Positions 9,008 to 18,539 are shown, counted from the first letter of the stretch. The stretch: 64,000 nucleotides of DNA from Nonomuraea sp. NEAU-A123 (GCF_018603905.1 NZ_JAHFZZ010000001.1:248001-312000), one strand, 5' to 3'. The notes: generated by a model not told the origin, from the sequence alone. Program-made: numbers and translations.

Positions 9008-10146
9008 TGCCCGCCGGGCTCTACCGGGCGCTGCTGACGATCGCCGGCGCCATCGCGGCCATCATCCTGGCGATCGTGATCTCCAGTGTGGCGATCAGCG
9101 CGGCGGGGGCCAGCCCCGAGGCCGCGTTCGCCGCCTTCTTCGACTTCGGCGAGACCGAGCGGGCGGTGGTCAACGGCATCGTGACCATGCTCAACCGGGC
9201 CGTGCCGCTGTTCATCGCGGGCCTGGCGGTGGCCGTCGGGTTCCGGATGAACCTCTTCAACATCGGTGTGGAGGGCCAGTACCGGATCGCGGCCGTCTGC
9301 GCCGCGTACGTCGGCTCCACCTTCGCGGCGCCCGCCTGGATCCAGATCCCCATGATCATGGTGGTGGCGATGGCCGTGGGCGGCTTCTACGCGCTGATCC
9401 CCGCCGTGATGAAGGTGACCCGGGGGGTGAACGAGGTCATCTCCACGATCATGCTGAACTACATCGCGATCAACCTGGCCGCCTTCCTCGTCCGCGGCCC
9501 CTTCACGGGGGAGCGGGCCAAGGGCGTGCTCACCACCACGACGCCCACGCTGCCCCAGTCGGCCTGGTTCCCCAACCTCAATGTCGTGTTCGAGATGTTC
9601 GGGCTGCCCGCCCCTCGCGGCGGCGGGCTCTGGGGCTTCCTGCTGGTGGCCATCGTGCTGGGCGTCGTGCTCTGGGTGGTGCTGGAGCGGACCCGGTTCG
9701 GCTTCGACGTCAAGGCCAGCGGCCTCAACGCCTCGGCCGCGCTGGCCTCCGGCGTCAACCCGAAGAAGATGGTCATCTCCGCGATGGTGCTCTCCGGCGC
9801 GATCGCCGGGCTGATCGGCATGCCGGAGATCCTCGGCGACAAGCACTCCTTCGGCTCCAACTTCACCCCCGGTCTGGGCTTCCTGGGCATCGCCGTGGCA
9901 CTGCTCGGCCGGAACAAACCCGGTGGCATCGCGGTCGCGGCGCTGCTGTTCGGCTTCCTGGACCGGGCGCAGGGCCCGCTGCAGTTCGCCAACGTGCCGC
10001 CCTCGGTCATCATGATCATGCAGGGCACGATCGTGCTGCTCGTGGTCATCGCCAACGAGATCACCAGCAGGATCGCGCTGCGGCGCGAGGAACGGCGGGC
10101 CGCTCAGCAGCTCGGCAGGAACACTCCCGTTGAGGTGGCAGCATGA
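9007..10146 (+). CDS. Nucleoside ABC transporter permease 1
   Basis: A 379-residue polytopic membrane protein of the branched-chain-type permease family (BPD_transp_2), forming half of the nucleoside channel. It shows about nine to ten hydrophobic segments and the conserved FRMNLFNIGVEGQ signature between early helices. GAGGAG five bases before the ATG supports the start; a GTG three bases earlier is possible. Its end overlaps permease 2 by four bases (ATGA). Confidence 0.9.
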   Translation: MPAGLYRALLTIAGAIAAIILAIVISSVAISAAGASPEAAFAAFFDFGETERAVVNGIVTMLNRAVPLFIAGLAVAVGFRMNLFNIGVEGQYRIAAVCAAYVGSTFAAPAWIQIPMIMVVAMAVGGFYALIPAVMKVTRGVNEVISTIMLNYIAINLAAFLVRGPFTGERAKGVLTTTTPTLPQSAWFPNLNVVFEMFGLPAPRGGGLWGFLLVAIVLGVVLWVVLERTRFGFDVKASGLNASAALASGVNPKKMVISAMVLSGAIAGLIGMPEILGDKHSFGSNFTPGLGFLGIAVALLGRNKPGGIAVAALLFGFLDRAQGPLQFANVPPSVIMIMQGTIVLLVVIANEITSRIALRREERRAAQQLGRNTPVEVAA

Positions 10147-11432
10147 GCAAGCTCAGCCGGTATCACATGGCGCTCATCGGCGTGGCCGTGCTCATCCTGC
10201 TGATGTCGCTGGTCCGCGTCATGTCCGGGCAGGACGACATCACCTCGTCCGGCACGTTCAACGCGGCGCTGATGCTGTCGGTGCCGATCGGCCTGGCCGG
10301 GCTCGGCGGCCTCTGGGCCGAGCGGGCGGGCGTGGTCAACATCGGCCTCGAAGGCATGATGGTGCTCGGCACCTGGTTCGCCGGCTGGGCCGGATACCAG
10401 TGGGGCTTCATGGCGGCGCTGGTCGCCGGCCTGGTCGCGGGCGCGCTCGGCGGTCTCATCCACGCGGTCGCGACCGTGACGTTCGGCGTCGACCACATCA
10501 TCAGCGGCGTCGCCATCAACCTGCTCGGCCCCGGCATCACCCGCTTCCTGTCGGAGGTCTTCTACAAGGAGGGCACCGCCGCGGCCGCGGCGGGCGCGGG
10601 CATCACCACCTCGCCGGCCATGTCTTCGGAGGCGCCCCAGCCCAGCCTGCCGCTGTTCTCGACGGGTCCCGACTGGCTCGGCAGCCTGGAGCGCACCCAC
10701 TGGTTCCTGGTCTCCGACCTCGCGGGCATCCTGCGCGGGCTCACGCACGAGGTGAACGTGCTGGTGATCCTGGCGGTGCTGCTGTTCCCGCTGACGTTCT
10801 TCGTGCTCTGGCGTACGGCGTTCGGCCTGCGGCTGCGCTCGGCGGGCGAGAACCCGTGGGCGGCCGAGTCGCTGGGCGTGAACGTCTACCTGATCAAGTA
10901 CGTTGCCGTGGTCATCTCCGGCGCTTTCGCCGGGCTCGGCGGCGTGTTCCTGGTCTTCGTCACCACCAAGTACGTCGAGGGCCAGACCGCGGGCCGCGGG
11001 TTCATCGGCCTGGCCGCCATGATCTTCGGCAACTGGCGGCCCGGCGGGCTGGCCGCGGGCGCCGCGCTGTTCGGGTACGCCGACGGTCTGCAACTGCGCA
11101 GCTCCGGGGCCCGCTCGCCCGTCACGTCGTTCTTCCTGTTCGGCGCCATACTGCTGCTCATCTACATCGCCGCCAAGGTGCGCGCGCTGCTGTCGTCCGG
11201 CCAGCCCGCGGAGATGGTGGCCAGGGGCACCAGGGAGTACAACCTGATCGCGGCAGCCGCCGGGGGCATGATCGTGCTGATCTGGCTGTGGCTGACCGTC
11301 GACCAGCTGCCGAACGAGTTCGTCTTCATCACACCACACGTGCTCACGCTGCTCGTGCTCCTGGTGGCTTCGCAGCGACTGCGGATGCCCAAGGCCGACG
11401 GCGTGCGCTATCGCCGGGGGGAACAGCATTGA
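10143..11432 (+). CDS. Nucleoside ABC transporter permease 2
   Basis: A 429-residue polytopic membrane protein paralogous to permease 1, with the diagnostic ERAGVVNIGLEGMM. It would pair with permease 1 as a heterodimer. An extra hydrophobic C-terminal section follows about residue 335. It overlaps permease 1 by four bases, and its TGA overlaps the TTG start of the cytidine deaminase (TTGA), so import and the first salvage step are translated together. Confidence 0.9.
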   Translation: MSKLSRYHMALIGVAVLILLMSLVRVMSGQDDITSSGTFNAALMLSVPIGLAGLGGLWAERAGVVNIGLEGMMVLGTWFAGWAGYQWGFMAALVAGLVAGALGGLIHAVATVTFGVDHIISGVAINLLGPGITRFLSEVFYKEGTAAAAAGAGITTSPAMSSEAPQPSLPLFSTGPDWLGSLERTHWFLVSDLAGILRGLTHEVNVLVILAVLLFPLTFFVLWRTAFGLRLRSAGENPWAAESLGVNVYLIKYVAVVISGAFAGLGGVFLVFVTTKYVEGQTAGRGFIGLAAMIFGNWRPGGLAAGAALFGYADGLQLRSSGARSPVTSFFLFGAILLLIYIAAKVRALLSSGQPAEMVARGTREYNLIAAAAGGMIVLIWLWLTVDQLPNEFVFITPHVLTLLVLLVASQRLRMPKADGVRYRRGEQH

Positions 11433-11824
11433 ACGTCGACTGGGACGGCCTGCGCGCTGAGGCCATCGAGGCCATGCACCACGCGTACGCGCCCTACTCC
11501 AAGTTCCCCGTGGGGGCGGCGGCGGTCGTGGACGACGGCCGCGTCGTCACCGGCTGCAACGTCGAGAACGCCTCCTACGGCCTGGGCCTGTGCGCCGAGT
11601 GCGGGCTGGTCTCGGCGCTGCAGTTGTCCGGCGGCGGCCGGCTGGTGGCCTTCACCTGCGTGGACGGCCACGGTGAGCTGCTGATGCCGTGCGGGCGCTG
11701 CCGGCAGTTGCTGTTCGAGTTCGGCGGCGAGGAACTGCTGGTCGAGACCATAGATGGGCCGAAGCGGATGGCCGAGATCCTGCCCTACGCGTTCGGCCCG
11801 GATGACCTGTCCAGGTCCGCCTGA
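11429..11824 (+). CDS. cdd: Cytidine deaminase
   Basis: Homotetrameric-type zinc enzyme (131 residues) converting cytidine or deoxycytidine to the uridine form. It has the substrate loop CNVEN, the zinc/catalytic motif CAEC (Cys ligand, proton-shuttle Glu) and PCGRCRQ with the two remaining Cys ligands. The TTG start overlaps the preceding stop and is preceded by GGGGGGAA. A much longer open frame runs through from 10130, but upstream it is an antiphase shadow of permease 2. Coupled to the next gene through TGATG. Confidence 0.93.
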   Translation: MNVDWDGLRAEAIEAMHHAYAPYSKFPVGAAAVVDDGRVVTGCNVENASYGLGLCAECGLVSALQLSGGGRLVAFTCVDGHGELLMPCGRCRQLLFEFGGEELLVETIDGPKRMAEILPYAFGPDDLSRSA

Positions 11825-13098
11825 TGGACGCCATCGAGGTCATCGTCGCCAAGCGCGACGGTGGCGAGCTGTCGGCCGCCCAGATCGACTGGGTGATCGA
11901 CGCCTACACCCGTGGCGAGGTGGCCGACGAGCAGATGTCCGCGCTGGCCATGGCGATCCTGCTGAACGGCATGAACCGGCGCGAGATCGCCGGCTGGACG
12001 CAGGCGATGATCCGCTCGGGCGAGCGGATGGACTGGTCCGCGCTCGACCGGCCCACCGCCGACAAGCACTCCACCGGCGGCGTCGGCGACAAGATCACAT
12101 TGCCGCTCGCCCCGCTGGTGGCCGCGTGCGGCGCCTACGTCCCGCAGCTTTCGGGCCGCGGCCTCGGCCACACCGGCGGCACCCTCGACAAGCTGGAGTC
12201 GATCCCCGGCTGGCGGGCCTCGCTGTCCAACGACGAGATGCTCTCGGTGCTGCGGTCGGCGGGCGCGGTCGTCTGCGCCGCCGGCTCGGGCTTGGCTCCG
12301 GCCGACAAGAAGCTGTACGCGCTGCGCGATGTCACGGGCACGGTCGAGTCGATCCCGCTCATCGCCTCGTCGATCATGTCGAAGAAGATCGCCGAGGGCA
12401 CCGGGTCGCTGGTGCTCGACGTCAAGGTGGGCTCCGGGGCGTTCATGAAGACGCCGGAGCGGGCCCGCGAGCTGGCCGAGACCATGGTCGCGCTGGGCAC
12501 CGACGCGGGCGTGCGCACGGTCGCCCTGCTCACCGCGATGGACCGCCCGCTGGGCCGCGCCGTGGGCAACGCCCTGGAGGTCCAGGAGTCGGTCGAGGTC
12601 CTCGCGGGCGGCGGGCCGCCGGACGTCGTGGAGCTCACCGTACGGCTGGCGCGCGAGATGCTGGAGGCGGCCGGGATCTCCGGCCGGGACCCGGCGGAGG
12701 CGCTGGCGGACGGATCGGCGATGGACGCCTGGCGCCGGATGATCACCGCTCAGGGCGGCGACCCGGACGCGATCCTGCCCAAGGCGGCGGAGACCATGGT
12801 GGTCGAGGCGCCTTCCTCGGGTGTCCTGTCGCGCCTGGACGCCTATGCCGTCGGCCTGGCGGCCTGGCGGTTGGGGGCGGGCCGGGCTCGTAAGGAGGAT
12901 CCGGTGTCGTTCGGCGCGGGCATCATGCTGCATGCCAAGCCGGGGGACCTCGTTCGTGAGGGGCAGCCACTGATGACGCTGCACGCGGACGAGACGGCTC
13001 GCTTCGAACGGGCCTTGGAGGCGTTGCGGGGTGGCTACGAGGTCGGGGCGGCGAGCACTGAGGTGCTGCCTCTGGTGATGGACCGGATCACGGCCTAG
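11824..13098 (+). CDS. deoA: Thymidine phosphorylase
   Basis: A 424-residue glycosyltransferase that phosphorolyses thymidine or deoxyuridine to the base and deoxyribose-1-phosphate. It has the helical N-terminal domain (KRDGGELSAAQIDWVIDAY), the family signature SGRGLGHTGGTLDKLE and the phosphate-loop KHSTGGVGDK. Length is normal. As last gene of the BMP operon it completes a path from import through deamination to phosphorolysis. Confidence 0.93.
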   Translation: MDAIEVIVAKRDGGELSAAQIDWVIDAYTRGEVADEQMSALAMAILLNGMNRREIAGWTQAMIRSGERMDWSALDRPTADKHSTGGVGDKITLPLAPLVAACGAYVPQLSGRGLGHTGGTLDKLESIPGWRASLSNDEMLSVLRSAGAVVCAAGSGLAPADKKLYALRDVTGTVESIPLIASSIMSKKIAEGTGSLVLDVKVGSGAFMKTPERARELAETMVALGTDAGVRTVALLTAMDRPLGRAVGNALEVQESVEVLAGGGPPDVVELTVRLAREMLEAAGISGRDPAEALADGSAMDAWRRMITAQGGDPDAILPKAAETMVVEAPSSGVLSRLDAYAVGLAAWRLGAGRARKEDPVSFGAGIMLHAKPGDLVREGQPLMTLHADETARFERALEALRGGYEVGAASTEVLPLVMDRITA

Positions 13099-13135
13099 CC
13101 GCCCGTCTGCGTCCTCGTAAGAGCGCTGTTCGAAG

Positions 13136-13522
13136 TCAGCGGGCGAACGCGGGTGCGTCGGTGAACACGTCGGCGAGCACGGCGCGCTGCGTCGGGAGAG
13201 CCTCCCGGTGGCGCTGTCTGCCCGCGTCCGTGATGCAGACGAAGACGCCGCGGCGGTCCTGGGCGCACACGCCGCGCGAGACCAGCTGAGACTTCTCCAG
13301 CCGCGCCACGACCCTGGACAGCGCGCTCTGGCTCAGATGGACCTCGTCGCAGAGCTCCTGGATCCGGAGCTCCCTGTCGTGATGGACGATTCGGTCCAGC
13401 ACCTCGAACTCGCTCGGCCCCAGGCCGTGCTTGTCACCCAGCTCGCGTTCCAGCGAGCACATCGCTTTGGCGTGCTTGGCCAGGACGTAGTGCCAGGTCC
13501 CGACCACGAACTCCTCGTCCAT
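13136..13522 (-). CDS. MarR-family transcriptional regulator
   Basis: A 128-residue winged-helix protein with the usual MarR layout: N-terminal dimer helix, HTH about residues 47-75 (LRIQELCDEVHLSQSALSRVV), a wing with DRRGVFVCITDAG, and a C-terminal helix. It probably represses the divergent MFS exporter at 13610, and itself, from the palindromes in the 87-base gap. No ribosome site precedes the ATG, and a TAACCT hexamer lies only about six bases upstream, so the transcript may be leaderless. The effector is unknown. Confidence 0.88.
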   Translation of the reverse strand: MDEEFVVGTWHYVLAKHAKAMCSLERELGDKHGLGPSEFEVLDRIVHHDRELRIQELCDEVHLSQSALSRVVARLEKSQLVSRGVCAQDRRGVFVCITDAGRQRHREALPTQRAVLADVFTDAPAFAR

Positions 13523-13552
13523 GACGCGGAGGTTACCACTTCGCTAAAACTT

Positions 13553-13598
13553 ATGCAACGGAATTAAATGCTGTTGCATTAGATGCGGATGCATGTAA
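13553..13598. promoter_or_regulatory. Two inverted repeats in the marR/MFS intergenic region, likely MarR operators
   Basis: Site 1 is ATGCAAC (13553-13559) paired with GTTGCAT (13573-13579). Site 2 is TTA-n-ATGC (13579-13586) paired with GCAT-n-TAA (13591-13598), a near-perfect 20-base palindrome of MarR-box style. TTGCAT and TAATGT hexamers overlap these repeats, placing a promoter for the MFS gene within the operator. Binding by the adjacent MarR is inferred. Confidence 0.65.
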
Positions 13599-13609
13599 TG
13601 TACTGACCC

Positions 13610-15016
13610 ATGTCCTCTTCTTCATCCCGTTGGGGCGCGCTCGCCGTGCTCTGTGCAGTGATCTTCCTTGATGCCCTGGATGTGTCGATGGTCGGCGTGG
13701 CACTGCCCGCCATCCAGCATGATCTGGGCCTTTCTACCTCTTCTCTGCAGTGGGTTGTCAGCGGCTACGTGCTCGGTTATGGCGGTCTTCTGTTGCTGGG
13801 CGGCAGGACTGCCGACTTGCTCGGGCGACGCAGGGTGTTCCTGGTCGCGCTGGGTGTCTTCGCCGTGGCGTCGTTGCTCGGTGGGCTGGTGGACGACGGC
13901 ACCCTGCTGATCGTGGCCAGGTTCGTGAAGGGGGTGGCTGCCGCCTTCACCGCGCCGGCCGCGCTTTCGATCATCACGACCACGTTTCCCGAGGGCCCTG
14001 AGCGCAACAAGGCGCTCAGCATTTTCACCGCGTGTGGCGCCAGTGGCTACTCGCTCGGGCTGGTGCTGTCCGGCCTCCTGACCGAGATCGGCTGGCGCTG
14101 GACGCTGCTGATGCCGGTGCCGGTCGCGATCATCGCGCTGGTCGCCGCGCTCAAGGTGCTGCCGCGCAGCGCGGAGGAGCGGGCCGAAGGCGGCCACGAC
14201 CTGATCGGCGCCGTGCTGATCACCGCCTCGATGCTGCTGCTCGTCTTCACCGTCGTCCAGGCGCCCGAGGCCGGCTGGACCTCGCTGCGCACGATCGGCT
14301 CGCTGGTCGCCGTCGTCGCGCTGCTCGGCCTGTTCGTCCTCGCCGAGCTGCGGATGAAGCACCCGCTGGTCCGGCTCGGCATCCTGCGCTCAGGCTCGCT
14401 CGTCCGGGCGAACCTGGGGCTGCTCATCCTGATGGGCTCCTACGTGGCCTTCCAGTTCGTGGCCATGCAGTACTTCCAGAACCTGCTCGGCTGGTCGGCC
14501 CTGGGCACCGCGCTGGCGTTCCTGCCCGCCGGACTGCTCGTCGCGATCACCTCGACCAAGATGGGCGACTTCGCCGACAGGTTCGGCACCACCAAGCTGA
14601 CCATCATCGGCGCGGCCGCGCTGGCCGGTGGTTACGCGATGTTCCTGGGCATCGACGAGCGGCCCAGCCTGGGCGGTCTGGTCATTCCCGGCATGCTGCT
14701 GCTGGGGATCGCGTTCGCGCTGTCGTTCGCGCCGCTGAACATCCAGGCCACGAACGGCGTGAACGACGACGAGCAGGGGTTGGCCTCCGGCCTGCTCAAC
14801 ACCTCCGGACAGGTGGGCGGCGCGATCGTGCTCGCCGCGGTCTCGGCGGTGCTCTCCTCGGGCGGTACCACCCTGTCGATCGACACGCTGCGCTCGGCGA
14901 TCGTGGTGTCGCTGGTGCTGGCGCTGGTGGGGGTGGCGATCTCGGCCACCGGGCTGCGGGCACGGAAGCCGGTGGTGGCCGAGCCGGAGGACGCCAAGGT
15001 CTTCGAGACGGTCTGA
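13610..15016 (+). CDS. MFS multidrug efflux transporter (DHA2/EmrB-QacA type)
   Basis: A 468-residue drug:proton antiporter with about 14 predicted membrane helices. It has the DHA2 N-terminal motif LDVSMVGVALPAIQ and the loop-2/3 motif GRTADLLGRRR. It is divergent from and probably controlled by the MarR protein. No ribosome site is visible before the ATG at 13610, and a TAATGT hexamer lies about nine bases upstream, so the message may be leaderless. A 13-bp stem terminator follows. Confidence 0.88.
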   Translation: MSSSSSRWGALAVLCAVIFLDALDVSMVGVALPAIQHDLGLSTSSLQWVVSGYVLGYGGLLLLGGRTADLLGRRRVFLVALGVFAVASLLGGLVDDGTLLIVARFVKGVAAAFTAPAALSIITTTFPEGPERNKALSIFTACGASGYSLGLVLSGLLTEIGWRWTLLMPVPVAIIALVAALKVLPRSAEERAEGGHDLIGAVLITASMLLLVFTVVQAPEAGWTSLRTIGSLVAVVALLGLFVLAELRMKHPLVRLGILRSGSLVRANLGLLILMGSYVAFQFVAMQYFQNLLGWSALGTALAFLPAGLLVAITSTKMGDFADRFGTTKLTIIGAAALAGGYAMFLGIDERPSLGGLVIPGMLLLGIAFALSFAPLNIQATNGVNDDEQGLASGLLNTSGQVGGAIVLAAVSAVLSSGGTTLSIDTLRSAIVVSLVLALVGVAISATGLRARKPVVAEPEDAKVFETV

Positions 15017-15031
15017 CCGATTCGTTTGTTC

Positions 15032-15062
15032 GGCCCCGCGCGGTGGCGTACCGCGCGGGGCC
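15032..15062 (+). terminator. Terminator hairpin after the DHA2 transporter
   Basis: A perfect 13-bp stem (GGCCCCGCGCGGT at 15032-15044 with 15050-15062), loop GGCGT, followed by a short mixed T-containing tail. Confidence 0.65.
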
Positions 15063-15097
15063 GCTTGTGCTCCCCTGTACTGGGGAATCACTCTGGT

Positions 15098-15748
15098 ATG
15101 CGCCCGTCATCCGCGCCCGGGCAGCCGTCGGGGCTCCGACCAGCCCGCGCCGCCGCTCTCGTCGCTGTCGCCTGTCTCGCCGTACTGACCGCGTGCGGTA
15201 CGACCCCGTCGGGCGGCACGGCCGGCGGCGCCACCACGAGCGCGGTGCCCGAGGCCGCCACTCCATCGACGACGCCCAGTGCTGTGGCCACGCCGAGCTA
15301 CGCCAAGCAGCCGGCGTCGCCGACGAGCACGGTCGAGGTGGACGTACAGCACGGCGGCGGCGACCCCGCGCTCGTGCTGGCCGTCCGCTACGCCGCCCAC
15401 GACACCTACGACCGCGTGGTGATCGACCTCAAAGGCGCCATGCCCGGCTACAACGCCCAATGGGTAAAGAAACTCCTCCAGGACGGCTCGGGCAAGAACT
15501 TCCACGTCCCCGGCGGCGCGTACCTCCAGATCCTCCTCAACCCCGCCGAGGCCCACAACGCCAAGGGCGAGCCCACCTGGAAGGGCGGCCCCATCTTCCC
15601 GGCCAACCTCGGCAACGTGACGCATGTGGTCAAGACCGGCGACTTCGAGGGCTACGTCGGCGTCGGCCTCGTGCTCGACCACCAGGCGGCGTTTGAGCTC
15701 AAAGAGCAGACTGGCCCTGACCGGCTCATCATCGACGTGGCACACTGA
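15098..15748 (+). CDS. AMIN-like domain lipoprotein
   Basis: A 216-residue lipoprotein: Arg-containing n-region, hydrophobic helix and lipobox LTAC near residue 34, a Thr/Pro/Ala-rich linker to about residue 75, then a compact beta domain (YDRVVIDLKGAMPGYN ... DRLIIDVAH) characteristic of AMIN-like domains. These are thought to bind cell-wall or other envelope polymers. The start at 15098 was chosen because it directly precedes the signal. It is followed five bases later by the cupin gene, perhaps as a two-gene transcript. Confidence 0.8.
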   Translation: MRPSSAPGQPSGLRPARAAALVAVACLAVLTACGTTPSGGTAGGATTSAVPEAATPSTTPSAVATPSYAKQPASPTSTVEVDVQHGGGDPALVLAVRYAAHDTYDRVVIDLKGAMPGYNAQWVKKLLQDGSGKNFHVPGGAYLQILLNPAEAHNAKGEPTWKGGPIFPANLGNVTHVVKTGDFEGYVGVGLVLDHQAAFELKEQTGPDRLIIDVAH

Positions 15749-15752
15749 CCTG

Positions 15753-16103
15753 GTGGTGAGAAAGATCGAGGCGGCGACCCGCATCCCGGTGCCCGGCGGC
15801 AAGCTCATTGACGAGCACGTGGGCCGCGTCAACAGTGGCGACGAGGCGATCTCCATCGCCCACATGGTCGCCCCGCCCGGCTGGGACGAGCCCGCCCAAA
15901 CGCCCTCGTTCACGGAGTACACCGTCGTCCTGCGCGGCACGCTCCTGGTAGAACACGCGAACGGCACCACCGAGGTGAGTGCCGGCCAATCCGTGGTCAC
16001 GGACCCGGGCGAAAAGATCCGCTACAGCACCGGCCCCGACGGCGCCGAATACATCGCCGTCTGCCTTCCCGCCTTCTCCCCGGACACAGTCAACCGCGCC
16101 TAA
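15753..16103 (+). CDS. Cupin-domain protein
   Basis: A 116-residue single-domain cupin. The core has the barrel strands around VVLRGTLLVEHANG and a second half with VVTDPGEKIRYS. Metal-binding His residues of the classic motif 1 are largely absent (FTEYTVV replaces the HxH stretch), so it may be non-catalytic. Start is GTG at 15753 or 15756; neither has a convincing ribosome site, consistent with coupling to the gene ending at 15748. Substrate unknown. Confidence 0.75.
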   Translation: MVRKIEAATRIPVPGGKLIDEHVGRVNSGDEAISIAHMVAPPGWDEPAQTPSFTEYTVVLRGTLLVEHANGTTEVSAGQSVVTDPGEKIRYSTGPDGAEYIAVCLPAFSPDTVNRA

Positions 16104-16312
16104 CCCACATTTTGTTCTTGTACGGCACCGCCGCCCCCACCCCCAAACGCTGTACGTGGCGGGGGACCTCCAGGGAGACGGTCTCTGACCCGCACGGGGT
16201 CGGGCGCCGTTACGGCGTGTTCTTAGCCGGTTTCCTGGGACGTGGGCGGGCCCTTTCACACGTCGCGCCGATCCTCGCCGCACCGGCGCGTGGCTGCCCG
16301 AGGACTGTCGGG

Positions 16313-16708
16313 TTACGCGAGCCGGCCCGTCTGGTGCAGGTGGTCGAAGACGATCTGGTCGACGGGGGATACGCGGTCGCGGTCGGCGTAGGTCAGCCAG
16401 CCGAGTTCTTCGATCTCGCTGCTCGGGGTCGGGGTTCCTCGATAGTCGGCGGTGTAGCAGGTCATCTGGACAGTGACCCCGTTGGGGTGGCCGTGCGCCT
16501 GGGCCTGGAAGGTGCCGAAGTGTGTCGCGCTGGCCGGGATGATGGCGACGGCGAGTTCCTCGTCGATCTCTCGGATGAGGGTGTCGAGGTCGGTTTCGCC
16601 CGGCTCGCGCTTGCCGCCGGGGATGTAGTAGACGTCCCTGCCTCGTGATCGGGTGCTGAGGATCTTGCCGTCTTCCAGGTGGATCCAGGCGATCTTGTCG
16701 ATGGTCAC
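16313..16708 (-). CDS. NUDIX hydrolase
   Basis: A 131-residue pyrophosphohydrolase fold with a recognisable Nudix box GGKREPGET ... REIDEELAV. The catalytic glutamates of REIDEE are intact, but the glycine that normally follows the EE pair is Ala. The N-terminal strand and the W-L-T-Y end match small NTP-type Nudix proteins. It is divergent from adenosine deaminase (123 bases apart), which may point to nucleotide clean-up; the substrate itself is not predictable. Confidence 0.85.
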   Translation of the reverse strand: MTIDKIAWIHLEDGKILSTRSRGRDVYYIPGGKREPGETDLDTLIREIDEELAVAIIPASATHFGTFQAQAHGHPNGVTVQMTCYTADYRGTPTPSSEIEELGWLTYADRDRVSPVDQIVFDHLHQTGRLA

Positions 16709-16830
16709 TGTTGGTTTCCTGTCTGTGAACGCGGGCCGCGTGTTGGCCGGGACGTTCGATGATTATGCCGCCGGTCGGCTGCCGTGTCGGAGCGAAAGGT
16801 TCGTGGGGCGAAGGCGCATATCATGGGCGG

Positions 16831-17904
16831 ATGAGGCCCACGCTTGACGAGATCCGACGGGCGCCCAAGGTGCTGCTGCATGACCATCTTGACGGCGGCC
16901 TGCGGGCCGAGAGCATCGTCGAGCTGGCTCGCGACTGCGGCTATGGCGAGTTGCCCACCACCGACGCCGACAATCTCCGGGAGTGGTTCGAGGCGGCGGC
17001 CGACTCGGGCTCGCTCGAACGCTACCTGGAGACGTTCCAGCACACCGTCGGCGTCATGCAGACGCGCGAGGCGCTGACCCGCGTCGCCGCCGAGTGCGCC
17101 GAGGATCTCGCCGATGACGGGGTCGTCTATGCCGAGGTGCGGTTCGCGCCCGAGCAGCACACCACTACGGGGCTCAGCCTCGATCAGGTGGTCGAGGCGG
17201 TGCTTGAGGGGTTCAAGCAGGGCTCCGAGGGGCGCGGGATCAAGGTCGGCACGCTGCTGACCGCGATGCGGCACCAGGCGCGGTCGATGGAGATCGCCGA
17301 GCTGGCCGTGCGTTATCGGGATGTCGGCGTGGTGGGGTTCGACATCGCCGGTGCCGAGGCGGGCTACCCGCCCACCAGGCACCTCGACGCGTTCGAATAC
17401 CTGCAGCGGGAGAACGCGCACTTCACGATCCACGCCGGTGAGGCGTTCGGTTTGCCGTCCATCTGGCAGGCCATCCAGTGGTGCGGCGCCGACCGGCTCG
17501 GGCACGGGGTGCGGATCATCGACGACATCTCGGTGTCCGGCGACGGCTCGGCCAAGCTGGGCCGCCTGGCCGCGTACGTCCGTGACAAGCGCATCCCCCT
17601 GGAGATGTGCCCCACCTCCAACCTGCAGACCGGGGCCGCCGACTCCATCGCCGAGCACCCGATCGGGCTGCTGCGCCGCCTGCACTTCAGGGTGACGGTC
17701 AACACCGACAACCGGCTGATGAGTCGCACCAGCGTGTCGCTGGAGTTCGACAAGCTGGTGGAGGCGTTCGGCTATGGCTGGGACGACCTGCAGTGGTTCA
17801 CGGTCAACGCGATGAAGTCGGCGTTCATCCCGTTCGACGAACGGCTGGCGCTGATCAACGGTGTGATCAAGCCCGGGTTCGCGCGGATGAAGTGGCAGCC
17901 GTGA
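16831..17904 (+). CDS. add: Adenosine deaminase
   Basis: A 357-residue TIM-barrel zinc enzyme converting adenosine to inosine. Metal and catalytic motifs are in place: HDHLDGG near residue 14, IHAGEAFG with the catalytic Glu near 203-207, DRLGHGVRI, and the late VNTDN. The ATG at 16831 was preferred over an in-frame ATG at 16759 because homologous proteins begin close to the HxH motif. The TGA overlaps the GTG of the PH-domain gene. Together with the phosphorylase at 22587 it feeds purine salvage. Confidence 0.92.
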   Translation: MRPTLDEIRRAPKVLLHDHLDGGLRAESIVELARDCGYGELPTTDADNLREWFEAAADSGSLERYLETFQHTVGVMQTREALTRVAAECAEDLADDGVVYAEVRFAPEQHTTTGLSLDQVVEAVLEGFKQGSEGRGIKVGTLLTAMRHQARSMEIAELAVRYRDVGVVGFDIAGAEAGYPPTRHLDAFEYLQRENAHFTIHAGEAFGLPSIWQAIQWCGADRLGHGVRIIDDISVSGDGSAKLGRLAAYVRDKRIPLEMCPTSNLQTGAADSIAEHPIGLLRRLHFRVTVNTDNRLMSRTSVSLEFDKLVEAFGYGWDDLQWFTVNAMKSAFIPFDERLALINGVIKPGFARMKWQP

Positions 17905-18512
17905 AACAGACCTATCGCTCCAAGACCGCCTTCGTGCTCGGCTGGGTGTGGCTGGCGTTCGTCGCCTTCAACATCTGGGATCTGACCGCCCGCTACAACG
18001 GCAAGCCCTCGCTGGTGGCGGGTGCCGTGCTGGGCGCGCTGACCGCCGTGGTCTACCTGGTCGCGCTCCGGCCCGCGACCGTGGTGACCGAGGAGGGGCT
18101 GGTGGGGCGCAACCCGCTCCGCTCGACGTTCGTGCCCTGGGCGTCGGTGAACGACGTGGTGGTGGCCCACACCATCAATGTCCGCTACGGCGCCGAGCAG
18201 GTGTTGCGCCTGTGGACGCCGATGAGCACGGCTCGCGAGCGGGCCAGGGCGCAGCGCCGGTCCGCGCCCAGGCCGCAGCGCGGTCGGTTCAAGACCGAGC
18301 CCACGCTGAGCAAGGCGGAGCAGGCCGCGGCGGAGGCGTTCGCGGGGAAGACGCACGCCGACTGGGTGGGGCAGCAGATCACCGAGCGGGCGGAGTCGGC
18401 CCGGCGCCGTGACGTGGAGGCCCCGCCCGCCCGCGCGAGCTGGGCGATCGACTCGTTCGCGGTGCTCGCCGCGGCGATCGCGCTCGTGGTGATGGCGGTC
18501 GTGATCGGCTAG
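17901..18512 (+). CDS. Membrane protein with bacterial PH-like domain
   Basis: A 203-residue protein with two N-terminal transmembrane helices (about 10-28 and 38-58), a bacterial PH-type beta domain ([21 protein letters not shown]), a basic linker rich in Arg/Gln, and a C-terminal helix (about 180-200). The GTG start overlaps the stop of adenosine deaminase, so the two are co-translated. Function unknown. Confidence 0.75.
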   Translation: MKQTYRSKTAFVLGWVWLAFVAFNIWDLTARYNGKPSLVAGAVLGALTAVVYLVALRPATVVTEEGLVGRNPLRSTFVPWASVNDVVVAHTINVRYGAEQVLRLWTPMSTARERARAQRRSAPRPQRGRFKTEPTLSKAEQAAAEAFAGKTHADWVGQQITERAESARRRDVEAPPARASWAIDSFAVLAAAIALVVMAVVIG

Positions 18513-18539
18513 CCAGAGGTGCGAGGCGACGCCATGGCG

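Noticed and set aside
10130..11824. Apparent permease-deaminase fusion frame
   Set aside because: Upstream of 11429 it is an out-of-phase shadow of permease 2; the deaminase has its own TTG start and ribosome site.
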